Assembly: GCA_002452265.1 (NCBI GenBank)
Contig: DKEW01000034.1
Coordinates: forward strand, 117,045-154,481
DNA length: 37,437 bases
From: Pelobacter sp. UBA6812
GTDB taxonomy: Bacteria > Desulfobacterota > Desulfuromonadia > Desulfuromonadales > Syntrophotaleaceae
Reading direction: 5' to 3'
In this document: piece by piece, positions 22,877 through 31,921 of the stretch
Layout: each line of letters begins with the position of its first letter
Numbering within the stretch: the stretch's first letter is position 1
Position numbers and translations under genes: made by a program
Notes under the pieces: model-generated
What the model saw: only the letters and a program-made list of their open reading frames with translations
Databases searched by the model: none
Told to the model about the DNA's origin: nothing

Positions 22877-23278
22877 AATGAAAACTTCCTTGTAGATTGT
22901 AAATAATGGATTTTTAACTATGGTTCTGTTGTTGTCAATATTCTTGATCTCGAACGATTGATGTCTGACACGTATGAACATAGACAGTATATACTGTATG
23001 TGCATGCCCCTCAAGAATAGTACTTCGTTTTCGACGTTAATGTCAGCCAATAAATAGGGTAGCCGAGTCAATGTATACTATAGGATGATTTTTAAAACAC
23101 TTTTTGATTGATTCTTCAACAAATAATCAAATAGACTGAAATCTGGATGGTTACGACCAAACTTGCAGGGAATCGGATTGTAAAACCTTTGAAATTTAAA
23201 AGAAAACAATAAGATAATTTTGCGTTTTGGTCAAAGGGATTTTCGCGGGCATGACGACTGAATCCTTATGGAGCAGGC
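22877..23278. promoter_or_regulatory. AT-rich divergent intergenic region with palindrome
   Basis: 402 bp with no credible gene between the divergent receiver (-) and histidine kinase (+). It contains the perfect 14-bp palindrome ACAGTATATACTGT (22984-22997) inside a looser dyad of about 24 bp, and a second dyad TTGATT / AATCAA (23104-23109, 23125-23130). A TTGACA hexamer on the minus strand (22933-22938 on +) may be part of the receiver promoter. The palindrome resembles operator half-sites in general; no specific regulator is assigned. Confidence 0.45.
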
Positions 23279-25528
23279 ATGAAAACAATCTTGACACTTG
23301 AAGGCGGCGGATATGACCCTGATGTTCTTGGCGACCTTCTTTGTCGGCACGGATATACCGTTGACACCGTGATTGAGCGTGCCAGGGTGGTTGATCAGGC
23401 CTTTCAAGCGTCTGAGGAACGTTATAAGAATATCTTCGAACATGCGCCACTGGGTATTTTTCGCTCGAATCTAGAGGGCAAGTTGCTGACCGTCAACCCG
23501 GCTTTGGCAAGCATGTTCAAGTACGATTCTCCCGAACAGTTGGTGGATGCTGTCAATCGCAACGGACTTGCCGATACCCTCTATCTTAATTCCAGTCAGC
23601 GTCAGGATGTTCTTTCTGTCATCCTCATGTCAGACGAATGGCAGATTTATGAGGGCCGTTTTCGCTGCAAGGATGACAGTTTCATAGATTGCTGTGTACG
23701 GTTGCGCAAGGCTCCGGATGCGCAGGGCGAAATCGAGGGATTTTTCGAAGATATCTCCGAACGCAAACGGGCCGATGAAGCACTGCGTTTTACGCAGTAC
23801 GTGGTGGATAATACTTCTGATCAGGCATTCTGGCTGACCGAGGATGCCAAGGTGTTTTATGTCAATGACGCAGCCTGCCGGGCGCTCGGCTATACGCGGG
23901 ATGAACTTGTAGGCATGTCCGTTTTCGATTTCGACCCGGTCTATCCTGCCGATGAATTCCGGCAGGGTTGGAAAAGACTGCGCGCAGGTGATTCACGCAT
24001 TTTGGAGACCTGGCATCGTTCCAAAGACGGCAGGGTCTATCCGGTCGAAGTGCGGGTGAATCATGTGGAGTTCGACGGTAAGGAATATCATTGTACCTTT
24101 GTTACCGATATCTCCGAACGTAGAGCCGCAGAGGAGATCCGGCAGCAAACGGAAAAACGCTTTCGGCAGTTGATGGAGGTCCTCCCCATTGCCGCCTATA
24201 CCACCGATGCTGATGGGCGGATTACGTTTTTCAACCGCAACGCCGTGGAACTCTGGGGGCGAAAGCCTGAGCTTAACGTGGACCGCTGGTGCGGTTCCCA
24301 CCGGTTATGGTATCCCGACGGCAAGCCGATGGCGTTCGATGATTGCCCCATGGCCATGACCCTCAAGCATGGTAAAAAGTTTCAGGGGCAGGAAATGCTG
24401 ATTGAACATTCCAACGATGGATACTCTCATGTGGTGGCCTACCCCGAACCCCTTTATGATTCAGATGGGATGCTGGTAGGCGCCCTTAACCTGTTGTTGG
24501 ATATCACCCCGCGCAAACAGGTTGAAAGGCAACTGCTGCAGTCAAATCTGGTGGTGGAAAACAGCCCGGTAGTGCTGTTCCGGTGGAAGGCCGAACCCGG
24601 TTGGCCAGTGGTTCTGGTGTCAAAAAATATCACCCAGTTCGGATACGACCCCGAGGAACTCCTGAGTGGTACCCTTGCGTTTAGCTCCATCATTCACCCC
24701 GGTGACCGGGAGCGGGTGGCGCGTGAAGTCGAAGTCTACGCTGCGCGGGGTGTTGATCGATTTGAGCAGGAGTACAGAATTCTCGGCAAGGGGGGAAGGG
24801 TTTGCTGGGTTAGTGACCAGACCATTGCCGAGCGTAATGGCGAGGGCCAGATTACGCACTATCAGGGTATTGTGATAGATATTTCCGAGCGTAAACATGC
24901 CGAAGAGTGCATCAAGGCGTCTTTGGCCGAAAAGGAGGTTCTGCTCAAAGAAATTCATCACCGGGTTAAGAACAATCTGCAGGTGGTTTCAAGCTTGCTG
25001 TATCTTCAATCCCAAAAGCTGCAGGATCCCCAAGCAAGGTCGCTCTTTGTTGAAAGCCAGAACCGCATCTGCTCCATGGCTCTGGCTCACGAACAGCTTT
25101 ATCAATCGCAAAATCTCTCAGACATCAGTTTGATCGATTATGTGCAAAGCCTGGTGTCGCATGTGCAACAGGCTTATATGGAAACGGAGTCTCTCCTTAC
25201 ATGCCGTGTTGTTGTCGATGAAATCGAGATCGATATCGAGAGGGTGGTTCCTTGCGGACTGCTGATCACCGAATTGCTTTCCAATGCTTTTAAACATGCT
25301 TTTCCCGATGGCCGGTGCGGTACGATAGAAATACAAGTGACAAAGAAAAACGGACGAATACGCCTTTCGGTTGCGGATGATGGCATCGGATTGCCTGAAA
25401 CTCTGGATTATGTTGAAGCCCAGACTTTAGGGTTGCAGTTGGTCTTGGCGTTGGTTGAACAGCTTGACGGCGACTTGTCGGTGGATAGGGATGGCGGAAC
25501 CCGATTTACGATTTCCTTCCCCGGATAA
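23279..25528 (+). CDS. multi-PAS sensor histidine kinase (HisKA_2 type)
   Basis: 749 residues; ATG 23279 with GGAG upstream. No membrane segment, so probably a cytoplasmic sensor. Four PAS/PAC units: about 45-160 (EERYKNIFEHAPLGIFRSN, ending FEDISERKRA), 165-285 (ending TDISERRAA), 290-415 (LPIAAYTTDADGRITFFNR, ending LDITPRKQ) and 420-545 (ending IDISERKHAEE). HisKA_2 segment EIHHRVKNNLQVVSSLLYLQ with phosphoacceptor histidine at about 561, then an HATPase domain from about 640 (LLITELLSNAFKHAF, VADDGIGLP). The first 40 residues resemble no clear domain. The next gene is a REC-PAS-GGDEF protein 52 bp downstream, a likely partner; the divergent lone receiver may be another target. Confidence 0.93.
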   Translation: MKTILTLEGGGYDPDVLGDLLCRHGYTVDTVIERARVVDQAFQASEERYKNIFEHAPLGIFRSNLEGKLLTVNPALASMFKYDSPEQLVDAVNRNGLADTLYLNSSQRQDVLSVILMSDEWQIYEGRFRCKDDSFIDCCVRLRKAPDAQGEIEGFFEDISERKRADEALRFTQYVVDNTSDQAFWLTEDAKVFYVNDAACRALGYTRDELVGMSVFDFDPVYPADEFRQGWKRLRAGDSRILETWHRSKDGRVYPVEVRVNHVEFDGKEYHCTFVTDISERRAAEEIRQQTEKRFRQLMEVLPIAAYTTDADGRITFFNRNAVELWGRKPELNVDRWCGSHRLWYPDGKPMAFDDCPMAMTLKHGKKFQGQEMLIEHSNDGYSHVVAYPEPLYDSDGMLVGALNLLLDITPRKQVERQLLQSNLVVENSPVVLFRWKAEPGWPVVLVSKNITQFGYDPEELLSGTLAFSSIIHPGDRERVAREVEVYAARGVDRFEQEYRILGKGGRVCWVSDQTIAERNGEGQITHYQGIVIDISERKHAEECIKASLAEKEVLLKEIHHRVKNNLQVVSSLLYLQSQKLQDPQARSLFVESQNRICSMALAHEQLYQSQNLSDISLIDYVQSLVSHVQQAYMETESLLTCRVVVDEIEIDIERVVPCGLLITELLSNAFKHAFPDGRCGTIEIQVTKKNGRIRLSVADDGIGLPETLDYVEAQTLGLQLVLALVEQLDGDLSVDRDGGTRFTISFPG

Positions 25529-25580
25529 GGTAGACAGGTGGCCCTCGAGAGGGAATGCCGCGAAAAGGAGCGCATTTTCG

Positions 25581-26870
25581 GTGAAGGCGAAACTGCTAAT
25601 CGTTGAAGATGAAGCGTTCATCGCTTTGGAAATCAAAACCCGCCTTCAGAAGATGGGTTATGATGTATGCGGTGTGGTCTCGCACGGGGAGGATGCTATC
25701 CTGCAGGCTGAAGCCATGCGGCCGGACCTGGTGCTGATGGATATCCGTCTAAAGGGATCGATGAGTGGTGTCGAGGCCGCCATGTTGATTCGTAAGAAAA
25801 CCCGGATACCGATAGTCTATCTCACCTCTCATGCTGATGAGGAAACCCTTGAGCGGGCCAAGTGGACCGATCCCTATGGATTTTTGCTCAAGCCATTTCA
25901 GGAAAAAGATTTGCGCATCGGCATCGAAATGGCGTTGCATAAACATGCCATGGAACGACAACTACTGGAAAGTGAAGAGAAATTCCGCCTGGTTACCGAA
26001 AGTATTGACGATGTTTTCTGGCTCAGCAGCCCCGATTTCAAGGAGTTGCTGTATGTCAGTCCTGCTTTTGACAAAATCTGGGGGCGTAAGCGGGAGGATC
26101 TGCATCACGACCCATTTTCGTTTCTCGAGAGCGTGCATCCGCTCGATCGCGAGGCGGTTCGCTCACTCATGGAGCAGCCTCCCCTCGAAAGTCTGCAACT
26201 CGAATACCGTATCGTCAAACCCGACGGTTCCATATCCTGGGTTAGAGATCGGCGCTTTCCGGTTTTGAATGTCCATGGAAACCCTTATCGCCTTGCGGGG
26301 GTAGCCACCGATATCACAGCGCAAAAGAATGCCGAGCAGCAACTTCTGGTTCTCAATCAAAAATTGCAGCAGCAGGCCACCCATGACATGTTGACCGGTT
26401 TACCCAATCGCCGCCTGCTCATCGACCGTCTCGAACAGGCTTTGGCCCAGGGCAGACGCAATGGCGGGCATCTTGCCATGCTGTTTATCGACCTTGACGG
26501 TTTCAAGGAAATCAACGATCGTCTGGGGCATAAGGCTGGCGATGAAGTGTTGGAGATTATAGGCAGACGGTTAAAAAATCTTCTGCGTTCAGCCGATACC
26601 GCCGCACGTTTGGGGGGGGACGAATTCGGTCTCGTCCTGTCAAAGATAAGTGGTAGGCAAGATGCCGAACTTGTGGCGAAAAAGGTGCTGGAAACTATTT
26701 CTGCTCCCCTTGTCGTTCGGGACGAGTCTTGTTATATCGGTGCGTCCATTGGTATCAGTGTTTACCCGGAACACGGTAACTCGGCGGATGAACTCATCAG
26801 TCGGGCGGATGCTGCCATGTACAAGGTCAAACACTCACGCAAAGGTTCCTTCGTTTTTTACCACGAATAA
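25581..26870 (+). CDS. response regulator with PAS and GGDEF (diguanylate cyclase) domains
   Basis: 429 residues from GTG 25581, with AAGGAG 10 bases upstream; an earlier frame overlapping the kinase gene was rejected. Receiver about 3-120 with Asp10, phosphoacceptor Asp54 (LVLMDIRL) and lysine in LLKPF. PAS/PAC about 135-260, ending VATDITAQKNAEQQ. GGDEF about 265-425: DMLTGLPNRRLL at the start, intact RLGGDEFG active site, and an inhibitory-site RxxD (RSAD) five residues before GGDEF, so product feedback by c-di-GMP is expected. It probably makes c-di-GMP when phosphorylated by the adjacent kinase. No EAL domain. Confidence 0.93.
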   Translation: MKAKLLIVEDEAFIALEIKTRLQKMGYDVCGVVSHGEDAILQAEAMRPDLVLMDIRLKGSMSGVEAAMLIRKKTRIPIVYLTSHADEETLERAKWTDPYGFLLKPFQEKDLRIGIEMALHKHAMERQLLESEEKFRLVTESIDDVFWLSSPDFKELLYVSPAFDKIWGRKREDLHHDPFSFLESVHPLDREAVRSLMEQPPLESLQLEYRIVKPDGSISWVRDRRFPVLNVHGNPYRLAGVATDITAQKNAEQQLLVLNQKLQQQATHDMLTGLPNRRLLIDRLEQALAQGRRNGGHLAMLFIDLDGFKEINDRLGHKAGDEVLEIIGRRLKNLLRSADTAARLGGDEFGLVLSKISGRQDAELVAKKVLETISAPLVVRDESCYIGASIGISVYPEHGNSADELISRADAAMYKVKHSRKGSFVFYHE

Positions 26871-27041
26871 TTCCTTTCACCTGATACGAAACCTCTTGTC
26901 CTAAAAAAATCCTGTTTCCCTACAAAATGTATTCATTCGCTTTTTAAAATGGGAAAATGCGGCATACTTCTATGAGTTTGTTTTTTGTGGCGGATTTGAA
27001 ATGTCCAGCAGCAATAACCAATTCAATGAGGGAGAGTCGCC

Positions 27042-28508
27042 GTGACCGAAAAAAAACAACTGCGTATTGCAACCCGAAACTCCGGGTTCATCGATCCGGA
27101 AAGTATCGAAGCCTATATCGCCGTCGGTGGGTATCAGGCCATCGGGCGCTGTCTGGTTGACATGACGCCAACGCAGGTCATCGACGAAATGACTCGCAGC
27201 GGATTGCGTGGGCGCGGTGGCGCGGGTTTTCCCACCGGCGTTAAATGGGGGTTTGCCGCCAAATACCAGTCGGATACCAAGTACATCATCTGCAATGCCG
27301 ATGAAGGCGACCCCGGCGCATATATGGATCGCGCCGTTCTCGAAGGTGATCCCCATACCGTTATCGAAGGCATGATCATCGCCGGTTATGCTATTGGTGC
27401 CAGGCATGGCGCCGTGTATATCCGCGCCGAGTATCCCCTTGCGATCAAACGCCTGCGTACTGCCATCGAACAGGCAGAGGAATGCGGGTTGCTGGGGGAA
27501 AACATTCTTGGTAGCGATTTTTCCTTCGACATAGAGCTTAAATACGGCGCTGGAGCGTTTGTCTGTGGCGAAGAAACCGCCCTGATCCGCTCTATCGAGG
27601 GCAATCGTGGCGAGCCCTATACCAAACCGCCGTTCCCCGCCGAATCCGGTTATTGGGATAAGCCGACTATTGTTAACAACGTCGAGACGCTGGCCAACGT
27701 CCCTGCCATCCTGATGAAGGGACCCGAATGGTTCAGTAGTATCGGCTCCGCCACGGCCAAGGGGACCAAAGTCTTTTCCCTGGTTGGCAAAATCACCAAC
27801 GTCGGCCTTATCGAAGTGCCCATGGGCATCACTCTTAGAGAAGTTATTTTCGATATCGGCGGTGGCTGTCCCGGTGGCAAGAAGTTCAAAGCCGTGCAGA
27901 CCGGCGGGCCGTCCGGCGGAGTGCTGACCTACAAAGATCTCGATGTCCGGATAGATTACGAAAGCCTGGCCGCGTGCGAATCGATTATGGGCTCCGGCGG
28001 CATGATCGTCATGGACGAGGACGCCTGCATGGTGGCCATCGCCAAGTTCTTCCTCGAATTCACCATGGACGAAAGCTGCGGCAAGTGCACCCCCTGCCGC
28101 ATCGGTTCCAAGCGTCTCTGGGAATTGCTGGAAAAAATTACCATCGGCCAGGCTACCGAGGATGATCTTGAAAAACTCGTCACATTGGCGCGCACCATCA
28201 AGGATGCCGCTCTGTGCGGTCTTGGACAGACCATGCCCAACCCTATATTGTCCACGGTGCGGGTTTTCCGTGATGAATATCTTGCCCATATCCGCGATAA
28301 ACGCTGCCCGGCAGGAGTCTGCAAGCATCTTCTGCAATACGTCATTTTGAAAGAAAAATGTGTTGGCTGTACCCTTTGTGCCAAGATCTGTCCGGTCAAG
28401 TGCATCAGCGGGGCACCGAAAGAGGTGCATGTCATTGATCAGAGTCAGTGTGTCAAGTGCGGTGCATGTCAGGAAAAATGCAAGTTTGATGCGATTATTA
28501 CCCGGTGA
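27042..28508 (+). CDS. NuoF-like NAD(P)H-dependent flavoprotein with C-terminal 2[4Fe-4S] ferredoxin domain
   Basis: 488 residues from GTG 27042 (GAGGGAG upstream). Resembles NuoF/HydB/HndC. FMN site GRGGAGFPTGVKW and CNADEGDPGAYMDR, NADH site GAGAFVCGEETALI, cluster ligands Cys346, Cys349, Cys352 (SCGKCTPC) and Cys392 (CGLG). The C-terminal ferredoxin domain has two Cx2Cx2Cx3C sets at 440-450 and 470-480. The thioredoxin-like [2Fe-2S] N-domain found in HydB-type subunits is absent: the protein starts almost at the NuoF core. No NuoE, NuoG, hydrogenase or formate dehydrogenase gene is nearby, so it is an orphan diaphorase. It may link NAD(P)H with ferredoxin, or serve a complex encoded elsewhere. 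Confidence 0.9.
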   Translation: MTEKKQLRIATRNSGFIDPESIEAYIAVGGYQAIGRCLVDMTPTQVIDEMTRSGLRGRGGAGFPTGVKWGFAAKYQSDTKYIICNADEGDPGAYMDRAVLEGDPHTVIEGMIIAGYAIGARHGAVYIRAEYPLAIKRLRTAIEQAEECGLLGENILGSDFSFDIELKYGAGAFVCGEETALIRSIEGNRGEPYTKPPFPAESGYWDKPTIVNNVETLANVPAILMKGPEWFSSIGSATAKGTKVFSLVGKITNVGLIEVPMGITLREVIFDIGGGCPGGKKFKAVQTGGPSGGVLTYKDLDVRIDYESLAACESIMGSGGMIVMDEDACMVAIAKFFLEFTMDESCGKCTPCRIGSKRLWELLEKITIGQATEDDLEKLVTLARTIKDAALCGLGQTMPNPILSTVRVFRDEYLAHIRDKRCPAGVCKHLLQYVILKEKCVGCTLCAKICPVKCISGAPKEVHVIDQSQCVKCGACQEKCKFDAIITR

Positions 28509-28520
28509 TACTGCTGGTTG

Positions 28521-28546
28521 GCCCCTTCCGGTGTCTGGGGAGGGGC
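28521..28546 (+). other. stable hairpin after the NuoF-like gene
   Basis: GCCCCTTCC / GGGAGGGGC with an eight-base loop and one G-T pair, 13 bp after the stop. No T-run follows, so it is more likely an mRNA-stabilising or processing hairpin than a terminator. Confidence 0.4.
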
Positions 28547-28576
28547 TGAACGACAAATTATGGTTGGCGCAAGATT

Positions 28577-28954
28577 ATGTGCGATAAAAAGGTGTTCAAC
28601 AGATCCGAAGCTTTACGACTGACTCCGATTAATCGCTTGGCGGCCCTTAAGCTCAAGGTTGCCGGTTTGGACGAGCATCCTTCGGTGCTGCCGGTCTTTC
28701 AGCTTATGTCTTGGGGGTTGGCGGACTGTTCGTGTCTGGCACACGAGGATACGGCTGACGAGTTGATGCAACTGGTGTGGCACCCTGACCAGAGGTTTGC
28801 TATCGATTATCTGCTTGCCAATGTGCCCGGTGGTGTGACAACCTTTCAACGCAAACTTCTGCACCTGCCTCCACGGGCCGCTGCCTGGGCTCTGCTGGGG
28901 GTTTTTGACATGCGCCTCAAGGCAGATCCTCACAAGCCGTATCCGGAGGGGTAG
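28577..28954 (+). CDS. small protein of unknown function
   Basis: 125 residues, no family recognised. Sequence landmarks: LTPINRLAALKLKVAGLDEHPSV, a GLADCSCLAHEDTADEL segment with two closely spaced cysteines, and LHLPPRAAAWALLGVFDMRL. Predicted mainly helical, soluble, no signal peptide. The ribosome site for ATG 28577 is weak. It lies 68 bp after the NuoF-like gene and 32 bp before the DUF502 gene on the same strand, with normal codon use, so it is probably real and co-transcribed with DUF502. Confidence 0.6.
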   Translation: MCDKKVFNRSEALRLTPINRLAALKLKVAGLDEHPSVLPVFQLMSWGLADCSCLAHEDTADELMQLVWHPDQRFAIDYLLANVPGGVTTFQRKLLHLPPRAAAWALLGVFDMRLKADPHKPYPEG

Positions 28955-28986
28955 GCTGCGTCACAAGGCAGTACCGGAGATCCCCT

Positions 28987-29646
28987 ATGCTCATGAAACA
29001 CTTTGGCAAAACACTGTTCCGCGGTTTGGTAGCGATGCTGCCGGCCATATTGACTCTTTATATTCTCTATTGGCTGGTTCGCTCTACCGAGACGGTTCTG
29101 GGCTCCGTGCTTACGTTGCTGCTACCTTCCGGCTGGTATGTCCCCGGTATGGGATTAGTTGCCGGTCTTGTCGTTACCTTTTTGTTCGGCATGGCTCTGA
29201 ACGCCTTTTTGGTGCGCAAGATGCTCAGTTTGAGCGAAGCACTGATGAACCGTATTCCACTGGTCAAGATACTGTACGGTTCTCTCAAGGACTTCATCGG
29301 GTTTTTTGCGACCAAGCGTGACACGCAGTTTAACCAGGTGGTTACCGTAGACCTGGAGTTTGGCGGTATGCCCATGCGCATGCTCGGTTTCGTGACCTGT
29401 AGTGATTTCAGCAACCTCCCCGCAGGAATAGGCGCGTCCGATGAGGTTGCCGTCTATCTCCCCTTGAGCTATCAGATCGGCGGTTATACGGTGATCGTGC
29501 CGCGTGCCTTGGTCAAGCCGGTGGATATTTCTACCCATCGGGCCATGGGTTTTGTGGTTACCGGCGGACTTACAGCTGATAAAGCGCCGGCAGCTGCAAC
29601 CCGTCGGCCTGATAAGAAACCTTCAAAGCCGACCGCTACTACCTGA
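28987..29646 (+). CDS. DUF502 family membrane protein
   Basis: 219 residues; ATG 28987 with GGAG upstream. Two membrane helices, about 12-32 (GLVAMLPAILTLYILYWLV) and 52-75 (GLVAGLVVTFLFGMALNAF). A cytoplasmic or periplasmic domain follows, with RIPLVKILYGSLKDFIGFF and PLSYQIGGYTVIVPR, both characteristic of DUF502. The tail is basic and proline-rich (about 195-219). The family is widespread in bacteria and plants (COV-like proteins in plants); its bacterial role is not established. Confidence 0.85.
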   Translation: MLMKHFGKTLFRGLVAMLPAILTLYILYWLVRSTETVLGSVLTLLLPSGWYVPGMGLVAGLVVTFLFGMALNAFLVRKMLSLSEALMNRIPLVKILYGSLKDFIGFFATKRDTQFNQVVTVDLEFGGMPMRMLGFVTCSDFSNLPAGIGASDEVAVYLPLSYQIGGYTVIVPRALVKPVDISTHRAMGFVVTGGLTADKAPAAATRRPDKKPSKPTATT

Positions 29647-30354
29647 CCCAGGCGGGGGCATCGACGCTCATGTTTTTCGTTTATTGACGTCTTCTGCATA
29701 GGGGCTTTTTTAAAGAGTTTGTGAAAATTCGCAGTTGTTTACAGCAGGCCCGTCAACGTTATCCTCTGTGCCTCATCTGATGTTTTTTCTCCGGTTGATT
29801 TTAAGACTCATCTCCAGTCCTCCGGCCGAAGTAGTCTACGCCTGAATTCGCATACACGATTACTATATGTGAGTTAACTGTGTTGGTGCGCAATCTTGTC
29901 CCGAAGATCGTTGTCGGATAGGGCGTTTATTCCTGTTTGTACCAGGTCCTCTTGACATCGATCAGCGCATGTTGCATAAAGGTCTCTAATGATTGTAGTT
30001 TGGGCCGGTTATCCGCAGCGTTACCCGCAAGGTTGCTAAGGATAAGAGCGGATTGAAGCTTGCTGTGGTAATCGAGAATTCGACAGTCGAGGATTTCCGC
30101 GAGGAGTGTACCATTCAATGGAGCTTTTCTGAAACCTTGGAGGGGGGGGCGTCCCGCCCTTTTACATAAACAGGCCCTGATTATCCCCGCATCCGCCACC
30201 ACTACCCATGACTTGTCGGTAACAAACGATGCCTCCAAAGCTTATTTGACCGTGACCATCAAGGGGCTTTACGATACGATTGCCGTCAGGCGTTTCAAGC
30301 AGGTGAGACGTGTTTTTACGCCCATCAAATAACAGTCATTCACGGGAGCATCAG
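29647..30354. other. 708-bp stretch without a convincing gene
   Basis: Between the DUF502 gene and modF. No RNA gene or strong promoter was recognised. A minus-strand frame (29927-30238, 103 codons) begins SFVTDKSWVVVADAG, which faintly recalls host-attachment/stress proteins that start with a WILVADAxRARIF-like motif, but the similarity stops after about 20 residues. A run of eight G (30142-30149) lies inside it. The + strand is open on the same stretch (30072-30332) but has no plausible start. This may be a decayed gene. The last part is the modF leader with GGGAG at 30344-30348. Confidence 0.4.
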
Positions 30355-31812
30355 TTGGCGGATATCAGTCTCAACCAGGTTGTCGCACGCATCAGCAAGT
30401 ATGCCAGTCTGAAGGATGTAAGTTTGCATATCGGAACCGACCAGCATTGGGCGGTCATCGGTGCCAACGGCTCGGGAAAATCGGCCTTGGGGAGGCTTTT
30501 GTGTGGCGAGCTCGAGATTCTTTCGGGCACGCGGGACACCGTCGCCAAATCGGCTTATATCGCTTTTGAAACGGTCAACGAGATTCTCGACATCGAGCAT
30601 TACAACGACGATACCGATTTTCTCGATTGCATCGATCAGGGCACGCCGGTACGGGAGTTTATTCTGGAAGGCCAGCCATCCGCGATCCAGAGACTCCATG
30701 GCCTCGCGGTACAGCTTGATTTTAGCAGATTGCTTGATCGCGGTATCCGATTTTTGTCGACCGGCGAAATGCGCAAGGTGGTGATCTGCAGGGCTTTGCT
30801 GCAGGAACCGGAACTGCTGGTGCTCGACGAGCCGTTTGACGGCCTGGATCAATCCTCCTGCGCTGTGGTGCGGAGTCTGATCGACTCCCTGGCGCGCCAA
30901 GGAGTACGCATTGTTTTGCTGCTGAACCGGTTCAGTGAAATCCTGCCCTGTATCACCCACGTGGCGTATATCCGCGACTGTAGCATTGTTGCCAGTGGTC
31001 CCCGGGATACCATGTTGGAATCCGAGGCGCTGTTGCGACTTCACTCCTTTCACTATACGTTGCCCGCGCACCTGCCGGATATCGGCGCAGTACCCATGCC
31101 TATGCCTCTGGCAGAAAATGCGCCGCTTATCGAAATGAAAAACGTCGTCGTGCGCTACGATGGCAAATACGTTTTGAACGGACTGAGTTGGAAGGTTTTT
31201 CCCGGGCAGCACTGGCAAATTTCCGGTCCCAACGGTTCCGGCAAATCGACTTTGCTGAGCTTGGTCTCCGGCGATAATCCGCAAGCTTATGCCAATGATA
31301 TTCGTCTTTTTGGACGCCAGCGGGGCACGGGAGAGAGTGTCTGGGATATCAAAAAACATATCGGGTTGGTTTCCACCTCCTTTCAACAGAACTATCGCGT
31401 CGGCATTACTGCTGAACTTGCGGTTATTTCAGGTTTTTTCGACAGTATCGGAGTGTATGACAGTTATACCCGCAAACAGCGGGATATCGCCTTGCAGTGG
31501 CTGGAAATCCTGCATATGCAGGACAAACGCTCCGCTCCGTTACGTGGGTTGTCCTATGGGGAGCAACGCCTGATTTTGTTGGCCCGTGCCATGGTAAAGC
31601 AGCCAAGATTGTTGATTCTCGATGAGCCGTGCCAGGGGTTGGACGAAGTCAATCGGGAGATGGTCCTGAAGCTTGTCGACCATCTCGGTACGGTCGGCCA
31701 GACTCAGCTTCTTTACGTGACCCATCATGCGGACGACCGTATACCCTGTATCGAGAATCACATGCAGATGGTTGCGGCCGAGGGGGGCGGATACACGGCC
31801 CGAGAGAAGTAA
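30355..31812 (+). CDS. modF: ModF-type double ABC ATPase
   Basis: 485 residues with two complete ABC modules in tandem. The overall pattern matches E. coli ModF (490 aa): IGANGSGKSALGRLLCGEL (Walker A, residues 36-43), STGEMRKVVICRALLQEPELLVLDEPFDGLD, then in module two GPNGSGKSTLLSLVSGD, SVWDIKKHIGLVS and SYGEQRLILLARAMVKQP. Both Walker B aspartate/glutamate pairs are intact; the first signature is STGE rather than SGGQ. TTG 30355 is chosen because GGGAG lies seven bases upstream and the length then matches ModF; GTG 30310 would add 15 atypical residues. ModF proteins lack a membrane partner, and their molybdate-related role is poorly defined. No modABC genes are in the window. Confidence 0.88.
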   Translation: MADISLNQVVARISKYASLKDVSLHIGTDQHWAVIGANGSGKSALGRLLCGELEILSGTRDTVAKSAYIAFETVNEILDIEHYNDDTDFLDCIDQGTPVREFILEGQPSAIQRLHGLAVQLDFSRLLDRGIRFLSTGEMRKVVICRALLQEPELLVLDEPFDGLDQSSCAVVRSLIDSLARQGVRIVLLLNRFSEILPCITHVAYIRDCSIVASGPRDTMLESEALLRLHSFHYTLPAHLPDIGAVPMPMPLAENAPLIEMKNVVVRYDGKYVLNGLSWKVFPGQHWQISGPNGSGKSTLLSLVSGDNPQAYANDIRLFGRQRGTGESVWDIKKHIGLVSTSFQQNYRVGITAELAVISGFFDSIGVYDSYTRKQRDIALQWLEILHMQDKRSAPLRGLSYGEQRLILLARAMVKQPRLLILDEPCQGLDEVNREMVLKLVDHLGTVGQTQLLYVTHHADDRIPCIENHMQMVAAEGGGYTAREK

Positions 31813-31921
31813 ACTTTTCGGAAGCTGCTGTTGGCACCTTGCCACCCGTTGGTAAGGGTGGGCCGGAAAACCGTGTGTCTTCGCCAACAATGTTAAGAAA
31901 TATTTGCTCACAGGAGAGACC

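Noticed and set aside
22984..22997. LexA (SOS) box
   Set aside because: The palindrome ACAGTATATACTGT has inverted half-site order relative to CTG-N10-CAG, and the neighbours are not SOS genes.
26970..28556. 528-codon minus-strand frame opposite the NuoF-like gene
   Set aside because: The + strand protein has complete FMN, NADH and iron-sulfur motifs; the minus frame has none and is a GC-skew artefact.
29927..30238. 103-codon minus-strand gene upstream of modF
   Set aside because: Similarity limited to about 20 residues and no good ribosome site; kept only as a possible remnant.
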